This document shows, piece after piece, positions 32,678 to 41,906 of a DNA stretch of 64,000 nt; position 1 is the stretch's first letter; each line of letters opens with the position of its first letter. This stretch comes from Saccharothrix sp. ALI-22-I (GTDB lineage: Bacteria; Actinomycetota; Actinomycetes; Mycobacteriales; Pseudonocardiaceae): positions 310,001 through 374,000 of the forward strand of contig NZ_MTQP01000068.1 of the NCBI RefSeq assembly GCF_001984175.1. The letters run 5' to 3'. A program made the translations under genes and the position numbers. The notes under the pieces are model-generated. The model was not told the origin of the DNA, ran no database searches, and saw nothing but the letters and a program-made list of their open reading frames with translations.

Positions 32678-34534
32678 TCAGCGGTTTTCGAAGACCTTGC
32701 GCCACTGCTCGGCGGACGTGAGCTCGGGCAGGGCGTCCCGGTACAGCTTGCGCAGCCTGGGCCATTCCCGGCCGAGCCGCCGGTAGTTGCGGATCGCCCT
32801 GGTCATCAGGGTGCGGAACTGCTCGGGGTCGCGCTTGTAGAACGCGACGCCGGTGCCGTCGGCCGTGGACACGGTGGCGCTGTCCAGGTTGCCCAGCAGG
32901 AACCAGCGGGCGTTCAGCGCGGGCACGTTGAGCTGCGGCCGGTCGCCGGCGGAGGACTGCGGGGGGCGCAGGTTGTGCAGCACCGACTTCGCCGCCCGCA
33001 CCGCGATGGTCGCCTTGCTCTTCGACGGCTGCAGCAGCGCCTCCGCCCGCACCATGTCGAACGTCGGCGGCGGGAACTCGCGGGCCGACTCCAGGCGCTG
33101 GGCGTCGCTGTACTCGGCGCGCAGCTCGCGCACCATCGGCAGCGCCGTGCGCAGCGAGTCGAACAGGCCGGCCGGCCCGTCCAGGAAGTCCTCGATGGCC
33201 TTCTGCTGCAACGCCACCGTGGAGTACTCCATCGACAGCAGGTGCCGCAGCGACAGCTTCAGCCCGTGCTTCACGATCCCCGACCGCACGTCGTACGGGC
33301 TGTGCAGCGCGGCCAGGATCAGCCGGTTGCGGGTGTGGAAGTAGGCCTGCCAGTCGGTCGAGTCGTTCTTGTCCGTCCACGGCATGTGCCACACCGCCGA
33401 ACCGGGCAGTGACACCGTCGGATAGCCGTGCTCCAACGCCCGCAGCGAGTACTCGGCGTCGTCCCACTTGATGAACAGCGGCAGCGGGTAGCCGGTCCGC
33501 TGCACGATCTCGCGCGGGAACAGGCACATCCACCAGCCGTTGTAGGTGGCGTCGACGCGCGGGTGCAGCGCGGGCGTCTCGCGCAGCGACGACGCACCGA
33601 AGTCGTGGTCGGCGACCGCACCGGGCGCGGCCCGCCAGAAGCACGTGTTGAGGTCCACGATCTCCGCCGAGCTGTGCAGGCGGGTCCTGGCCTGGAGGTT
33701 GAGCATGTGGCTGCCGACGATCACCGGTGATGCCGCCGCCCGCGCGAACGCGTTGGACCGCAGCACCGCTTCCGGCTCCAGCCGGATGTCGTCGTCCATG
33801 AGCATGATCTGGTCGGCGTCGGTGTGCTCGACCGCCTCGAACATGCCCCGGGTGAACCCGCCGGAACCGCCGAGGTTGTCCTGCTCGATGACTTCCAGCC
33901 GGGCGCCGAGACCGGCCGCGGCCTCCGCGAAGCCGGCGACGGAACGCACCTTCACCGCGCCCTGGTCGGCGACGAACACCTTGCTCACCACGTCGAGCAC
34001 GGCCGGGTCGCTGCCCAACGCGCGCAGCGCCTCCACCGCGTCGTGCGGGCGCATGGTGGTGATGCTGACCGCGACCTTCTGCGCCGGCAACGGCTCGCGC
34101 ACCGCCCACTCGGCGTCCTGGATCTCCAGCACGGCCTCGTGGGTGAACGCGTCGAACCAGATCAGCCCGCCGTCCTCGAACGGCTTGAGCGACACCGGGA
34201 ACTCCAGCGACGTCCACTCCGCCGCGTCCCGGACGAAGGAGCCCTCCAGGTGCACGATGTCGCCGCTCGGCTTGGACCGGTACACGTCCACCCTGCCGGA
34301 GCCGCGCACCCGCATCCGGAGCACGACCTCGTCGACGACCGTCCACCGCTTCCAGTAGCTGGCCGGGAACGCGTTGAAGTACGTCGCGAACGACACCTTG
34401 GCGTGCTCGGGCACGGTGAGCCACCGACGGGACCCGACCTGGCAGTGCACGTTCGACGGCTCGTCCAGGTACATCGGCCGGACGTCGAGCGGGTCGTCGT
34501 CTCTCGGCAGGATGATCCGGTGCACTGCGTCCAC
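32678..34534 (-). CDS. GlfT2-like galactofuranosyltransferase, second paralogue
   Basis: This 618-residue protein has the GlfT2 architecture: an N-terminal beta-sandwich (VPEHAKVSFATYFNAFPASY), a GT-A domain with metal motif Asp247-Asp249 (LMDDDIRLEPE), NGWW (Trp334-Trp335), catalytic Asp358-Asp359 (IKWDDAEYSLRA), His383 and a helical C-terminus. All residues known to matter in mycobacterial GlfT2 are kept, so it should be active. It differs strongly from the upstream paralogue, including a shorter N-terminus. GGAGG precedes the GTG at 34534. It may add a distinct set of galactofuranoses or set chain length or branching. Confidence 0.88.
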   Translation of the reverse strand: MDAVHRIILPRDDDPLDVRPMYLDEPSNVHCQVGSRRWLTVPEHAKVSFATYFNAFPASYWKRWTVVDEVVLRMRVRGSGRVDVYRSKPSGDIVHLEGSFVRDAAEWTSLEFPVSLKPFEDGGLIWFDAFTHEAVLEIQDAEWAVREPLPAQKVAVSITTMRPHDAVEALRALGSDPAVLDVVSKVFVADQGAVKVRSVAGFAEAAAGLGARLEVIEQDNLGGSGGFTRGMFEAVEHTDADQIMLMDDDIRLEPEAVLRSNAFARAAASPVIVGSHMLNLQARTRLHSSAEIVDLNTCFWRAAPGAVADHDFGASSLRETPALHPRVDATYNGWWMCLFPREIVQRTGYPLPLFIKWDDAEYSLRALEHGYPTVSLPGSAVWHMPWTDKNDSTDWQAYFHTRNRLILAALHSPYDVRSGIVKHGLKLSLRHLLSMEYSTVALQQKAIEDFLDGPAGLFDSLRTALPMVRELRAEYSDAQRLESAREFPPPTFDMVRAEALLQPSKSKATIAVRAAKSVLHNLRPPQSSAGDRPQLNVPALNARWFLLGNLDSATVSTADGTGVAFYKRDPEQFRTLMTRAIRNYRRLGREWPRLRKLYRDALPELTSAEQWRKVFENR

Positions 34535-34612
34535 GAGGGGTCCCTCCGGTGAGAAGCGCGGTGAGGAAGCGGTGAGGAAACGGGGCGACCGCGAACGGCC
34601 GCCCCGCGCAGA

Positions 34613-36484
34613 TCACACGTCGTACAACCGCTGCCAGTTGTCCCGGCTGGTCAGCTCGTCCATCGCCTCGCGGTAGGCGCGCTGCACCTCGGGAGCACGC
34701 TGGTACAGCTCCTTGATCAGCTTGGTGCCCTGCTTGCCGAGCCGGATGGCCAGTTCGCGGTCGCGCCGCCGCACCCGCACGCCCTCCTGGGACGCGTCGG
34801 TCACCACGGCGGTGTTGAAGTTCGCCACGTGCCACCACTGCGAGTCGCCCGCGGGCACCGCGCCCACGTCGTGCGCGGTGCGGCCGAGCAACTGGTTGAC
34901 CATGCGCTTGGCGAGCACCGGCGCGAACTTCGCCGGCGGGGGTGGCGCGGGGATCATCGGCAGGTCGCCGGACGAGATGCCGGGCACCTCGGACGCCGGG
35001 TGCTTGACGGTCTCCGGGAACTCGGCGCGCAGCTTGCGGATCTCGGCCGCCGCCTGGACACCGCCGTCACGCAGCACCTGCGGGCCCTTGAGGAAGTCCT
35101 CGATGGCCTTGAGCTGGGTCGCGGCCAGGCCGTACTGCATGCCGACGAGGTAGGTGGCCAGCTGGCCCGCCATGGAGCGGCAGATGCGCTTGGGGTCGAA
35201 CCGGCCGTGCAGCGCCGAGGTGATCAGGGCGTTGCGCAGGTTGAAGTACCGGTGCCAGTCGTCCCAGTCCTTCCAGTGGAAGTCGGCGTGCCACACGCCG
35301 GCGCCGGGCAGGGTCACCGTGGCGAACCCGTTGGCCCGCGCGCGGTAGCCGTACTCGATGTCGTCCCACTGGAAGAACATCGGCAACGGGTAGCCGACGG
35401 CCTTCACGATCTCCGACGGGATGAGGCACGACCACCAGCCGTTGTAGCCCGCGTCGACCCGGCGTTCCTGCATGTTCTTCTTGCCGGTCTCCTCGTCGTA
35501 CCCGGTGAGGTCGGCGTCGTGCAGGGCGCCGTCCACCACCTGGCCGGGGGCCAGCGTGTCGAGGTTCGCGAACTCCGCGCCCACGTGCAGGTGGTTGGGG
35601 TGCAGCAGGTACAGCATCTGGCCGCCGACGATGACCGGTTGCGCGGTGCGGTTCGCGAACGCGGTCATCCGGACCACGATCTCCGGCTCGCACAGCACGT
35701 CGTCGTCCATGAACAGGACGTTGGCGTGCTCGGTGTCGCCGTCCCCGAACACCTCGTACAGGCCGCGGGTGAAGCCGCCCGCGCCGCCGAGGTTCGGCTG
35801 GCGGATGTAGCGCAGCTTGTCGCCCAACCGGTCGGCGATCTCGGCGAACCGGGGCCGCGACTCGACCGGGTCGCTGCCCTGGTCCACCACGTAGATCGCG
35901 TCGACCAGGCTCAACGGCTCCGCGTCGGAGGCGAGCGAGGCGAGCGTGTTGAGGCAGTCCTCCACCCGGTTGAACGTGCAGATGACCACGGCGGTGGGCT
36001 TGACCCGCTGCGGCGGCGCGACGGTCCAGCGGGCCCGTTCGACCACCAGCTGCTGGTCGCCGGTGACGACGTCGAACCAGAGGCCGCCGCCGTCGGTGAA
36101 CTTGTCGATCTTCGCGGAGAGGCTGACGACCTGCGACTTCGCCTCGGTGACGGACTTGGCGGCGACCATCCGGGTCTCACCGTCGGCGTCCGACGCGACG
36201 ATCGACACCTGGCCGGAGCCGGTCAGCTCGACGCTGAGTTCGACCTCCGGGCTCACGCACCACCGCTGCCAGTAGGTGGCGGGGAAGCGCCCGAAGTAGG
36301 TGTTCATCGTGACCGTCGCGTGCGGGTGCACCACGAGGCGGTGCCGTTCGCGGTCGGCGATACCGCGGGAGACCTCGGCGTAGAGGTCCTCCGACACGAT
36401 CGGCGACGGTCCAGCGAACAGGCCGCGCTGGGTCAGCAGCTTCCCCGGCGCTTCTTGCTCGACGGGGGTGGAGTTGCCCGACAT
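34613..36484 (-). CDS. glfT2: Galactofuranosyltransferase GlfT2
   Basis: This 623-residue processive galactan polymerase adds alternating beta-1,5 and beta-1,6 galactofuranoses from UDP-Galf. It has the N-terminal beta-sandwich (HATVTMNTYFGRFPATYWQR), TFNRVEDCLNTL, the DDD metal motif at 260-262, Trp350-Trp351, catalytic Asp374-Asp375 in FQWDDIEYGYRAR and His399. These are offset by three or four residues from the mycobacterial enzyme (Rv3808c). It starts 7 bases after the glf stop, as in mycobacteria. The second paralogue follows 78 bases later. Confidence 0.93.
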   Translation of the reverse strand: MSGNSTPVEQEAPGKLLTQRGLFAGPSPIVSEDLYAEVSRGIADRERHRLVVHPHATVTMNTYFGRFPATYWQRWCVSPEVELSVELTGSGQVSIVASDADGETRMVAAKSVTEAKSQVVSLSAKIDKFTDGGGLWFDVVTGDQQLVVERARWTVAPPQRVKPTAVVICTFNRVEDCLNTLASLASDAEPLSLVDAIYVVDQGSDPVESRPRFAEIADRLGDKLRYIRQPNLGGAGGFTRGLYEVFGDGDTEHANVLFMDDDVLCEPEIVVRMTAFANRTAQPVIVGGQMLYLLHPNHLHVGAEFANLDTLAPGQVVDGALHDADLTGYDEETGKKNMQERRVDAGYNGWWSCLIPSEIVKAVGYPLPMFFQWDDIEYGYRARANGFATVTLPGAGVWHADFHWKDWDDWHRYFNLRNALITSALHGRFDPKRICRSMAGQLATYLVGMQYGLAATQLKAIEDFLKGPQVLRDGGVQAAAEIRKLRAEFPETVKHPASEVPGISSGDLPMIPAPPPPAKFAPVLAKRMVNQLLGRTAHDVGAVPAGDSQWWHVANFNTAVVTDASQEGVRVRRRDRELAIRLGKQGTKLIKELYQRAPEVQRAYREAMDELTSRDNWQRLYDV

Positions 36485-36491
36485 ATCCGAC

Positions 36492-37679
36492 TCAGTCCTC
36501 CAGCGAACCGTCCAGCGCCCGACCGGTGGTCAGGTGCGGAGCGATCTTGTTGTCGAACACGCTCAGCGCCGAACCGATGGCCATGTGCATGTCCAGGTAC
36601 TTGTACGTGCCCAGTCGACCACCGAAGAGGACATTGCGCTCGGCGGCTTCCTGCCGCGCCAACTCGCGGTACCGCTCCAGCTTCGCCCGGTCCTCGGCGG
36701 TGTTGATCGGGTAGTACGGCTCGTCGTTCTTCTCGGCCGCGCGGGAGAACTCACGCACGATGACCGTCTTGTCCGACGGGTACTCCCGTTCCGGGTGGAA
36801 GTGCCGGAACTCGTGGATGCGGGTGTACGGCACGTCCGCGTCGTTGTAGTTCATCACCGGCGTGCCCTGGAAGTCGCCCACGGGCAGGACTTCCTGCTCG
36901 AAGTCCAGCGTGCGCCAGCCGAGCCAGCCCTCGCTGTAGTCGAAGTAGCGGTCCACCGGTCCGGTGTAGACGATCGGGGTGCCGGCCGGGATCTCGTGGC
37001 GGACGTCGAAGAAGTCCGTGCCCAGCCGCACCTCGATGTCGGGGTGGTCGGCCATCTTCTCCAGCCACGCGGTGTACCCGTCGACGGGCAGGCCCTCGTA
37101 GGTGTCGTTGAAGTAGCGGTTGTCGAAGGTGTAGCGCACCGGCAGGCGGCTGATGACCGCCGCGGGCAGCTCCTTCGGGTCGGTCTGCCACTGCTTGGCG
37201 GTGTAGTCGCGGACGAACGCCTCGTACAGCGGGCGGCCGATCAGCGAGATCGCCTTCTCCTCCAGGTTCTGCGCGTCCTTGGAGTCGATCTCGGCGGCCT
37301 GCTCGGCGACCCACGCCCGGGCCTCTTCCGGGCTCAGGTAGCGGCCAACGAACTGCGAGATCAGGCCGAGGCCCATGGGGAACTGGTAGGCCTGGCCGGC
37401 GTGCATCGCGAACACCCGGTGCTGGTAGCCGGTGAACGCGGTGAACTGGTTGACGTAGTCCCACACCCGCTTGTTGGACGTGTGGAACAGGTGCGCGCCG
37501 TAGCGGTGGACCTCGATGCCCGTCTCGGGTTCCGGCTCGGAGTAGGCGTTGCCGCCGAGGTGCTCGCGCCGTTCCAGGACCAGCACGCGCTTGCCGAGCT
37601 GGGAGGCGGTGCGTTCGGCGACCGTCAGACCGAAGAACCCGGAACCGACGACGATCAGGTCAAATCCAGCGAAGCTCAC
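36492..37679 (-). CDS. glf: UDP-galactopyranose mutase
   Basis: This 395-residue FAD enzyme interconverts UDP-galactopyranose and UDP-galactofuranose, the donor for both GlfT enzymes. It has the FAD-binding VGSGFFGLTVAER, NAYSEPEPETGIEVHRYGAH, FTAFTGYQHRVF and the C-terminal LGTYKYLDMHMAIGSAL. The GTG at 37679 (MSFAGFDLIVVGSG) gives the usual length; upstream in-frame sequence is not conserved. It is the first gene of the glf-glfT2-glfT2-like operon. Confidence 0.95.
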   Translation of the reverse strand: MSFAGFDLIVVGSGFFGLTVAERTASQLGKRVLVLERREHLGGNAYSEPEPETGIEVHRYGAHLFHTSNKRVWDYVNQFTAFTGYQHRVFAMHAGQAYQFPMGLGLISQFVGRYLSPEEARAWVAEQAAEIDSKDAQNLEEKAISLIGRPLYEAFVRDYTAKQWQTDPKELPAAVISRLPVRYTFDNRYFNDTYEGLPVDGYTAWLEKMADHPDIEVRLGTDFFDVRHEIPAGTPIVYTGPVDRYFDYSEGWLGWRTLDFEQEVLPVGDFQGTPVMNYNDADVPYTRIHEFRHFHPEREYPSDKTVIVREFSRAAEKNDEPYYPINTAEDRAKLERYRELARQEAAERNVLFGGRLGTYKYLDMHMAIGSALSVFDNKIAPHLTTGRALDGSLED

Positions 37680-37760
37680 AGCACCCGAGGGTACGGCAGT
37701 GACCAGGCGTGACCGTCCACACCCTGTGGGTGGATACAAGACCCGACCGAGTGGATAAGC

Positions 37761-39701
37761 TCAGCGGTCCGCGGTGGTCTCGGCGAGGTCCACCACGTTC
37801 TCCTGGCCCTCGATCTCGTAGATCGTGGCGCCGTCGTTCTTGAACACCTGGCGGAAGCCGCGGATCGCGTCGAGGTTCGCCAGACCGGGCGTGAGCTGCT
37901 TCTCCACCCGCACGTACCCCTTGCCGATGATCACGTAGCGGACCTTCAGCTCGTTCAGGTCCTCGCGCACCTCGGGGTCGGTGTTGATCTTGTTGAGGTT
38001 GCGCACGAGGTAGTTGTTCGGGCTGCCCTCGGGGGTGCCGTAGAAAGTCCACTCGACCGGCTCGACCTCGGCCACCGCGTACAGCCACGCGCTGCCGTCG
38101 AACACGTCGTTGAGCACCCGCTCACCGGGCCGCACGCGTTCGCCGAGCCACCGGTACGCGGCGATCTCGGCTTCGCTGACCACCGGGCCGTCGTTGTACG
38201 CCTGCCCGAGCCGGGCGCTGTTGCGGCCGATGTACGCGCCGCTGACCAGGCTGATGAGCAGGAAGACCACCACGCTCACGGCGACGGGCGCCCACGGCGT
38301 GCGGGCCAGGGCGGGCACCCGGTCGCGGTACCGGTTGACCAGCCACGTGCCGACCGCGACCACGGCCACGCCGAACCCGATCGCGCCGGGCAGCGGCAGC
38401 AGCACGGCCAGCCGCCAGTGGTCGTTGTAGAACACGCCGGTCAGCTTCTGGATGACCCGGCCCTCCAGCGACACCGTCGCCGCGTACAGGCCGCCGAACG
38501 CCAGCCACACGCCGACCATCCACAGCATCTGCCCGCGCTTGATCATCACGATCATGCCGAGCAGCGCGGGCAGGCCGATCCACCACTGGGGGAACGCGGC
38601 CACGCCGGAGAACGTCAGCATCTGCCCGAACGCGCCCGCAGGGGTGGCCTCCGACGGCCACACCATGGCGGCCACGCCGCTCGCCGCGCCCATCGACGGC
38701 AGCATGAGCGGCACGGCGACGAGCCCGCCCAGCACGACCACCCCGACCAGCGACGGCCAGGCGCGCTTCCAGTCGATCGGGACCAGGCGGAACACGCAGG
38801 CCAGGAAGATGATGCCGACCAGCCCGGCGACGATGAACGCCAGGCTCGGTTGCAGGCCGACCACCGCCGCGACGGCCAGCGCGAACGCCACCGGGCCGGT
38901 GATGCCGCGCGGCCGGACCAGGTAGGCGGCCAGCGCGAGGACGGCGGGCAGCAGCGCGATGCCCGCGACGTACGGCCACAGCGGGCCGCGCCACAGCGAG
39001 TCGTACGGGAACGGCGAGAACCAGGTGGACACGGCGGCGGCGAACGCCACCACGCGGGCGGGCAGCTTCCACGCCAGGCCCATCGCGGCGATGCCGACCG
39101 GCCACACCAGCACGGTGCTCAGCGCGCCGGCGTTGAGGACTTCCGGCAGCGTGATGCCGACCTTGTCCAGCAGCAGCGCGAGCAGCTCGTGGTACGTGCT
39201 GGGGTAGAAGTAGCTCGTGTTCTCCGGCTGGTTGCTGATGGTGCCCGCGGTCGACACCAGCGAGGTCTGGTGCTCGGCGAGCCAGCGGACCAGGTTGCCG
39301 TGGTGCGGCGCGTCCCAGTCCTGGGCCAGCCGGTTCATCGTGCCGATGCCGCGCAGGAACGTGATCGCGCCGACCGCGAGGCCGATGGTCAGGCCCGCGG
39401 CGACGACCAGGTGACCGTTGCGCGAAATCTTGTCGTCGGGGTCCGGCAGCACCGGCCAACGGCGCTGGATCAGGGTGGTGACCAGCAGCAACACCGCCGA
39501 CGCGAGCAGCGTCCAGACGCCGAACGCGACCAGCGTCCAGGAGAAGCCCAGCTTGCCGAGCAGCAGGCCGCCGAGGGAGACCAGGCCGTAGGTCAGGGCC
39601 GGCGCGGCGGCGGCGAGTACCCAGCCGCGCAGTCTGATGGCCGCGCCGAAGATCAGACCCGGGACCCAGAGCAGCAACAGCACCAGCAGTGCAGCACTCA
39701 T
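37761..39701 (-). CDS. Large polytopic membrane protein (DUF6541-like, possible GT-C glycosyltransferase)
   Basis: This 646-residue protein has 12 or more membrane segments and a C-terminal extracytoplasmic domain of about 130 residues (RVLNDVFDGSAWLYAVAEVE ... RYVIIGKGYVRVEKQLTPGL). An acidic loop follows an early segment (NRLAQDWDAPHHGNLVRWLA), where GT-C enzymes keep catalytic Asp residues. The family is common beside actinobacterial arabinogalactan genes, and Rv3779 is the likely positional counterpart. A role in transferring sugars from polyprenyl phosphates is inferred. It is upstream of glf on the same strand. Confidence 0.65.
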   Translation of the reverse strand: MSAALLVLLLLWVPGLIFGAAIRLRGWVLAAAAPALTYGLVSLGGLLLGKLGFSWTLVAFGVWTLLASAVLLLVTTLIQRRWPVLPDPDDKISRNGHLVVAAGLTIGLAVGAITFLRGIGTMNRLAQDWDAPHHGNLVRWLAEHQTSLVSTAGTISNQPENTSYFYPSTYHELLALLLDKVGITLPEVLNAGALSTVLVWPVGIAAMGLAWKLPARVVAFAAAVSTWFSPFPYDSLWRGPLWPYVAGIALLPAVLALAAYLVRPRGITGPVAFALAVAAVVGLQPSLAFIVAGLVGIIFLACVFRLVPIDWKRAWPSLVGVVVLGGLVAVPLMLPSMGAASGVAAMVWPSEATPAGAFGQMLTFSGVAAFPQWWIGLPALLGMIVMIKRGQMLWMVGVWLAFGGLYAATVSLEGRVIQKLTGVFYNDHWRLAVLLPLPGAIGFGVAVVAVGTWLVNRYRDRVPALARTPWAPVAVSVVVFLLISLVSGAYIGRNSARLGQAYNDGPVVSEAEIAAYRWLGERVRPGERVLNDVFDGSAWLYAVAEVEPVEWTFYGTPEGSPNNYLVRNLNKINTDPEVREDLNELKVRYVIIGKGYVRVEKQLTPGLANLDAIRGFRQVFKNDGATIYEIEGQENVVDLAETTADR

Positions 39702-39773
39702 CGCGTTAGCAACCCGTCACTTTGTCTCGAAAGCGGTTCCCCTTGCCGCCGCGGCGGCGAGACTACTCGCGCG

Positions 39774-40544
39774 TCACCAGCGCCGGTGCGCGACCTGCAC
39801 GCCGAGCCACGCCGCGTGCCGGGCCGCGACCCCGAGGCCGCTCACGCCGATCCGCTTGGCCAGCGCCTGCTTGCTGCGGCGCAACAACTTGGTCTGCGGC
39901 CCCATCAACGCGCCCCGGCTGTACTGATCGGGGTGCACGCGGTAGCCGACCAGTTCCTCCGGCAGCACGTCGCCGTCGGCGCGGGCCATGACGCGCAGCC
40001 ACAGGTCGTAGTCCTCCAGCCGCACGCAGCGCGGGTCGAACCCGCCCGCCTCGGCCGCCAACTCCTTGCGCACCACCACGGTGGACGTGATCAGGCAGTT
40101 GAACAGCAGCATGGTGCGCGCGACCTCGGGACCGATGGCCGAGTGCATCTCGCCGACGACCTGCCCGGACGGGTCGATCTTGCGCGCCCACGAGCCGACC
40201 ATGCCGAGGCCGGGACGCTGCTCCAGCACGGCGACCTGGTGCGCGAGCCGGTCCGGCAGGCACAGGTCGTCGGCGTCGAGGAACGCGACCAGGTCGTGCT
40301 TGGCCGCCTCCAACCCGATGTTGCGGCCCACGGCGGGACCGCTGCGCGGCGCGGGCGTCAGGTGCACCTGCACGCGGTCGTCGGGGAGGGTGCGGGCGGC
40401 GGCCCGGTTCTGCTCGCACTCGCCGTCGAGGACCAGCACGACTTCCCAGTCCTGGTGGGTCTGCTCGGCGACCGAGCGCAGCGTCTCGGCGAGGAATTCC
40501 GCCTTCGGCGCGCACGGGATCACCACGGACACCGGCGATGGCAT
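39774..40544 (-). CDS. Family 2 glycosyltransferase
   Basis: This 256-residue GT-A enzyme has VSVVIPCAPKAEFLAETLRS at the start, the nucleotide-sugar motif FLDADDLCLPDRL, and RLEDYDLWLRVMA as the acceptor/base region. No membrane segment is seen, so it acts at the cytoplasmic face. AGGAG lies before the ATG at 40544. It is divergent from the flippase gene, with about 100 bases of shared promoter region including TACAGT at 40581-40586. The sugar is unknown. Confidence 0.85.
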   Translation of the reverse strand: MPSPVSVVIPCAPKAEFLAETLRSVAEQTHQDWEVVLVLDGECEQNRAAARTLPDDRVQVHLTPAPRSGPAVGRNIGLEAAKHDLVAFLDADDLCLPDRLAHQVAVLEQRPGLGMVGSWARKIDPSGQVVGEMHSAIGPEVARTMLLFNCLITSTVVVRKELAAEAGGFDPRCVRLEDYDLWLRVMARADGDVLPEELVGYRVHPDQYSRGALMGPQTKLLRRSKQALAKRIGVSGLGVAARHAAWLGVQVAHRRW

Positions 40545-40651
40545 GGGGTTCTCCTGCCGCGAGAGGAATCGGCCGACGCCGTACAGTAAGGCCCTCTCTC
40601 GCGCTCCCCGGAACGCTCCCCCCGAAGAACGCTCCCAAGAAGAGGACATCC

Positions 40652-41896
40652 GTGACGGTGGCGAACGGATCACGGCTCGACGGTCTGCGCGCGTTGGCCG
40701 GCACGGCCGTGCGCCAGTCGGCGGTCACGATCGACCAGCTGGTCTTCAGCGCCATCACCTTCACCGTGCAGCTGGTCGCGGCGCCGGTGTCGACCGACGC
40801 CGAGTTCGGGGTGTTCTCGCTGGTCGCGATCGTGCAGATCGGCCAGTGGTACCTGGGCAGGGCGGTCGCGGCCGAACCGCTGCTGGTGTCCAAGGCGGTG
40901 GCGAACGGCGACGCGCGCGGGGTGCGGGGCGCGGCGGCGACGTCGTTGCTGCTGGGCGTGGCGATCGGGCTGGTGTGCCTGGTCGTCGGGCTGCTGGTGG
41001 ACGGTCCGGCGCGGACGTTGCTGCTGATCCAGGCGTTGGCCTCGCCGTTCACCGCGGTACTGGACCACGGCCGGTACGTCTCGTACGCGCGGCAGAAGCC
41101 GTTCCGGGCGTTGCTGCTGGACGGGTCGTGGCTGGTGCTGTTCCTGGGCGCGGTCGGCGTGACCGTGCTCGTGGGTGAACTGGACGCGTCGTCCACTTAC
41201 TTGTTGTGGGCGTTGACCGCGGTGCCGGTGGCGGTGGCGTGCGCGTGGCTGACCGGCGGGCCGTTCGCGGTCGGCGCGGTGCGCGGGTGGCTGCGGGACC
41301 GGCGGGAGCTGCTGCCCGGTTTCCTCATCGACGCCGTCTACCTGACCGCGGGCACGTGGGCCACGTTCGGCGTGACCGCGTGGATCGTCGGCCTCGACGG
41401 GCTCGGCGTGCTGCGCAAGGCGCTCGTCCCGGTGACCGCGCTGACCGTGCTGTTCATCGGCATCAGCAACGCGCTGCTAGCGCACCTGGCGGGCCGGTCG
41501 GCCCGCGAGGTGGTGCGGGCGCCGATGCTCGTGTCCGGACTCGCGGCCGTGGTCAGCCTGGTGTTCGCGGGCCTGACCCTGATCGCGCCGGCGGACCTGC
41601 TCACGACCGCGCTCGGCACGCCGTGGGAGGGCCTGCGGCCGGTCGTGCTGGTGCTCTTGGCGTACGCGTTCCTGCTGGCCACGGCGCAGACGGCGCTGGT
41701 CGCCGGCAAGGCCAGCGGCCGGGCGTGGCTCGGACCGAGGGTGCGCACCGTGCAATTCGTCACCGAGATCGCCCTGGTCGCGGCGCTGGGCCTGTGGTTG
41801 GGCGTGATGGGCGTCGCGTTTGGCATGGCCCTGGCATGGCTGACCGCCGCGGTGCTGGCCTGGGGCGGCCTGCTGGGGCAGCGGGCCAGGCCCTAG
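40652..41896 (+). CDS. Wzx-like polysaccharide flippase
   Basis: This 414-residue membrane protein has about 12 hydrophobic segments in two halves and fits the MOP/Wzx fold (QLVFSAITFTVQLVAAPVST, FLIDAVYLTAGTWATFGVTA). Such proteins flip lipid-linked oligosaccharides. The GTG at 40652 is preceded by AAGAGGA and starts the conserved part. Its stop TAG is also the first half of a possible -10 box for the next gene. A second flippase lies at 54,451, so two export routes may exist. Confidence 0.75.
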   Translation: MTVANGSRLDGLRALAGTAVRQSAVTIDQLVFSAITFTVQLVAAPVSTDAEFGVFSLVAIVQIGQWYLGRAVAAEPLLVSKAVANGDARGVRGAAATSLLLGVAIGLVCLVVGLLVDGPARTLLLIQALASPFTAVLDHGRYVSYARQKPFRALLLDGSWLVLFLGAVGVTVLVGELDASSTYLLWALTAVPVAVACAWLTGGPFAVGAVRGWLRDRRELLPGFLIDAVYLTAGTWATFGVTAWIVGLDGLGVLRKALVPVTALTVLFIGISNALLAHLAGRSAREVVRAPMLVSGLAAVVSLVFAGLTLIAPADLLTTALGTPWEGLRPVVLVLLAYAFLLATAQTALVAGKASGRAWLGPRVRTVQFVTEIALVAALGLWLGVMGVAFGMALAWLTAAVLAWGGLLGQRARP

Positions 41897-41899
41897 ATT
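41894..41899 (+). promoter_or_regulatory. Candidate -10 box overlapping a stop codon
   Basis: TAGATT begins with the TAG stop of the flippase gene and lies seven bases before the GTG of the next glycosyltransferase, with no ribosome site. A leaderless internal transcript is possible. Confidence 0.35.
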
Positions 41900-41906
41900 C
41901 TCCGCC

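Noticed and set aside
38418..40589. Plus-strand open frame of 723 codons opposite the membrane protein and GT2 genes
   Set aside because: It is a shadow of two real genes; composition is dominated by Arg, His and Gln.
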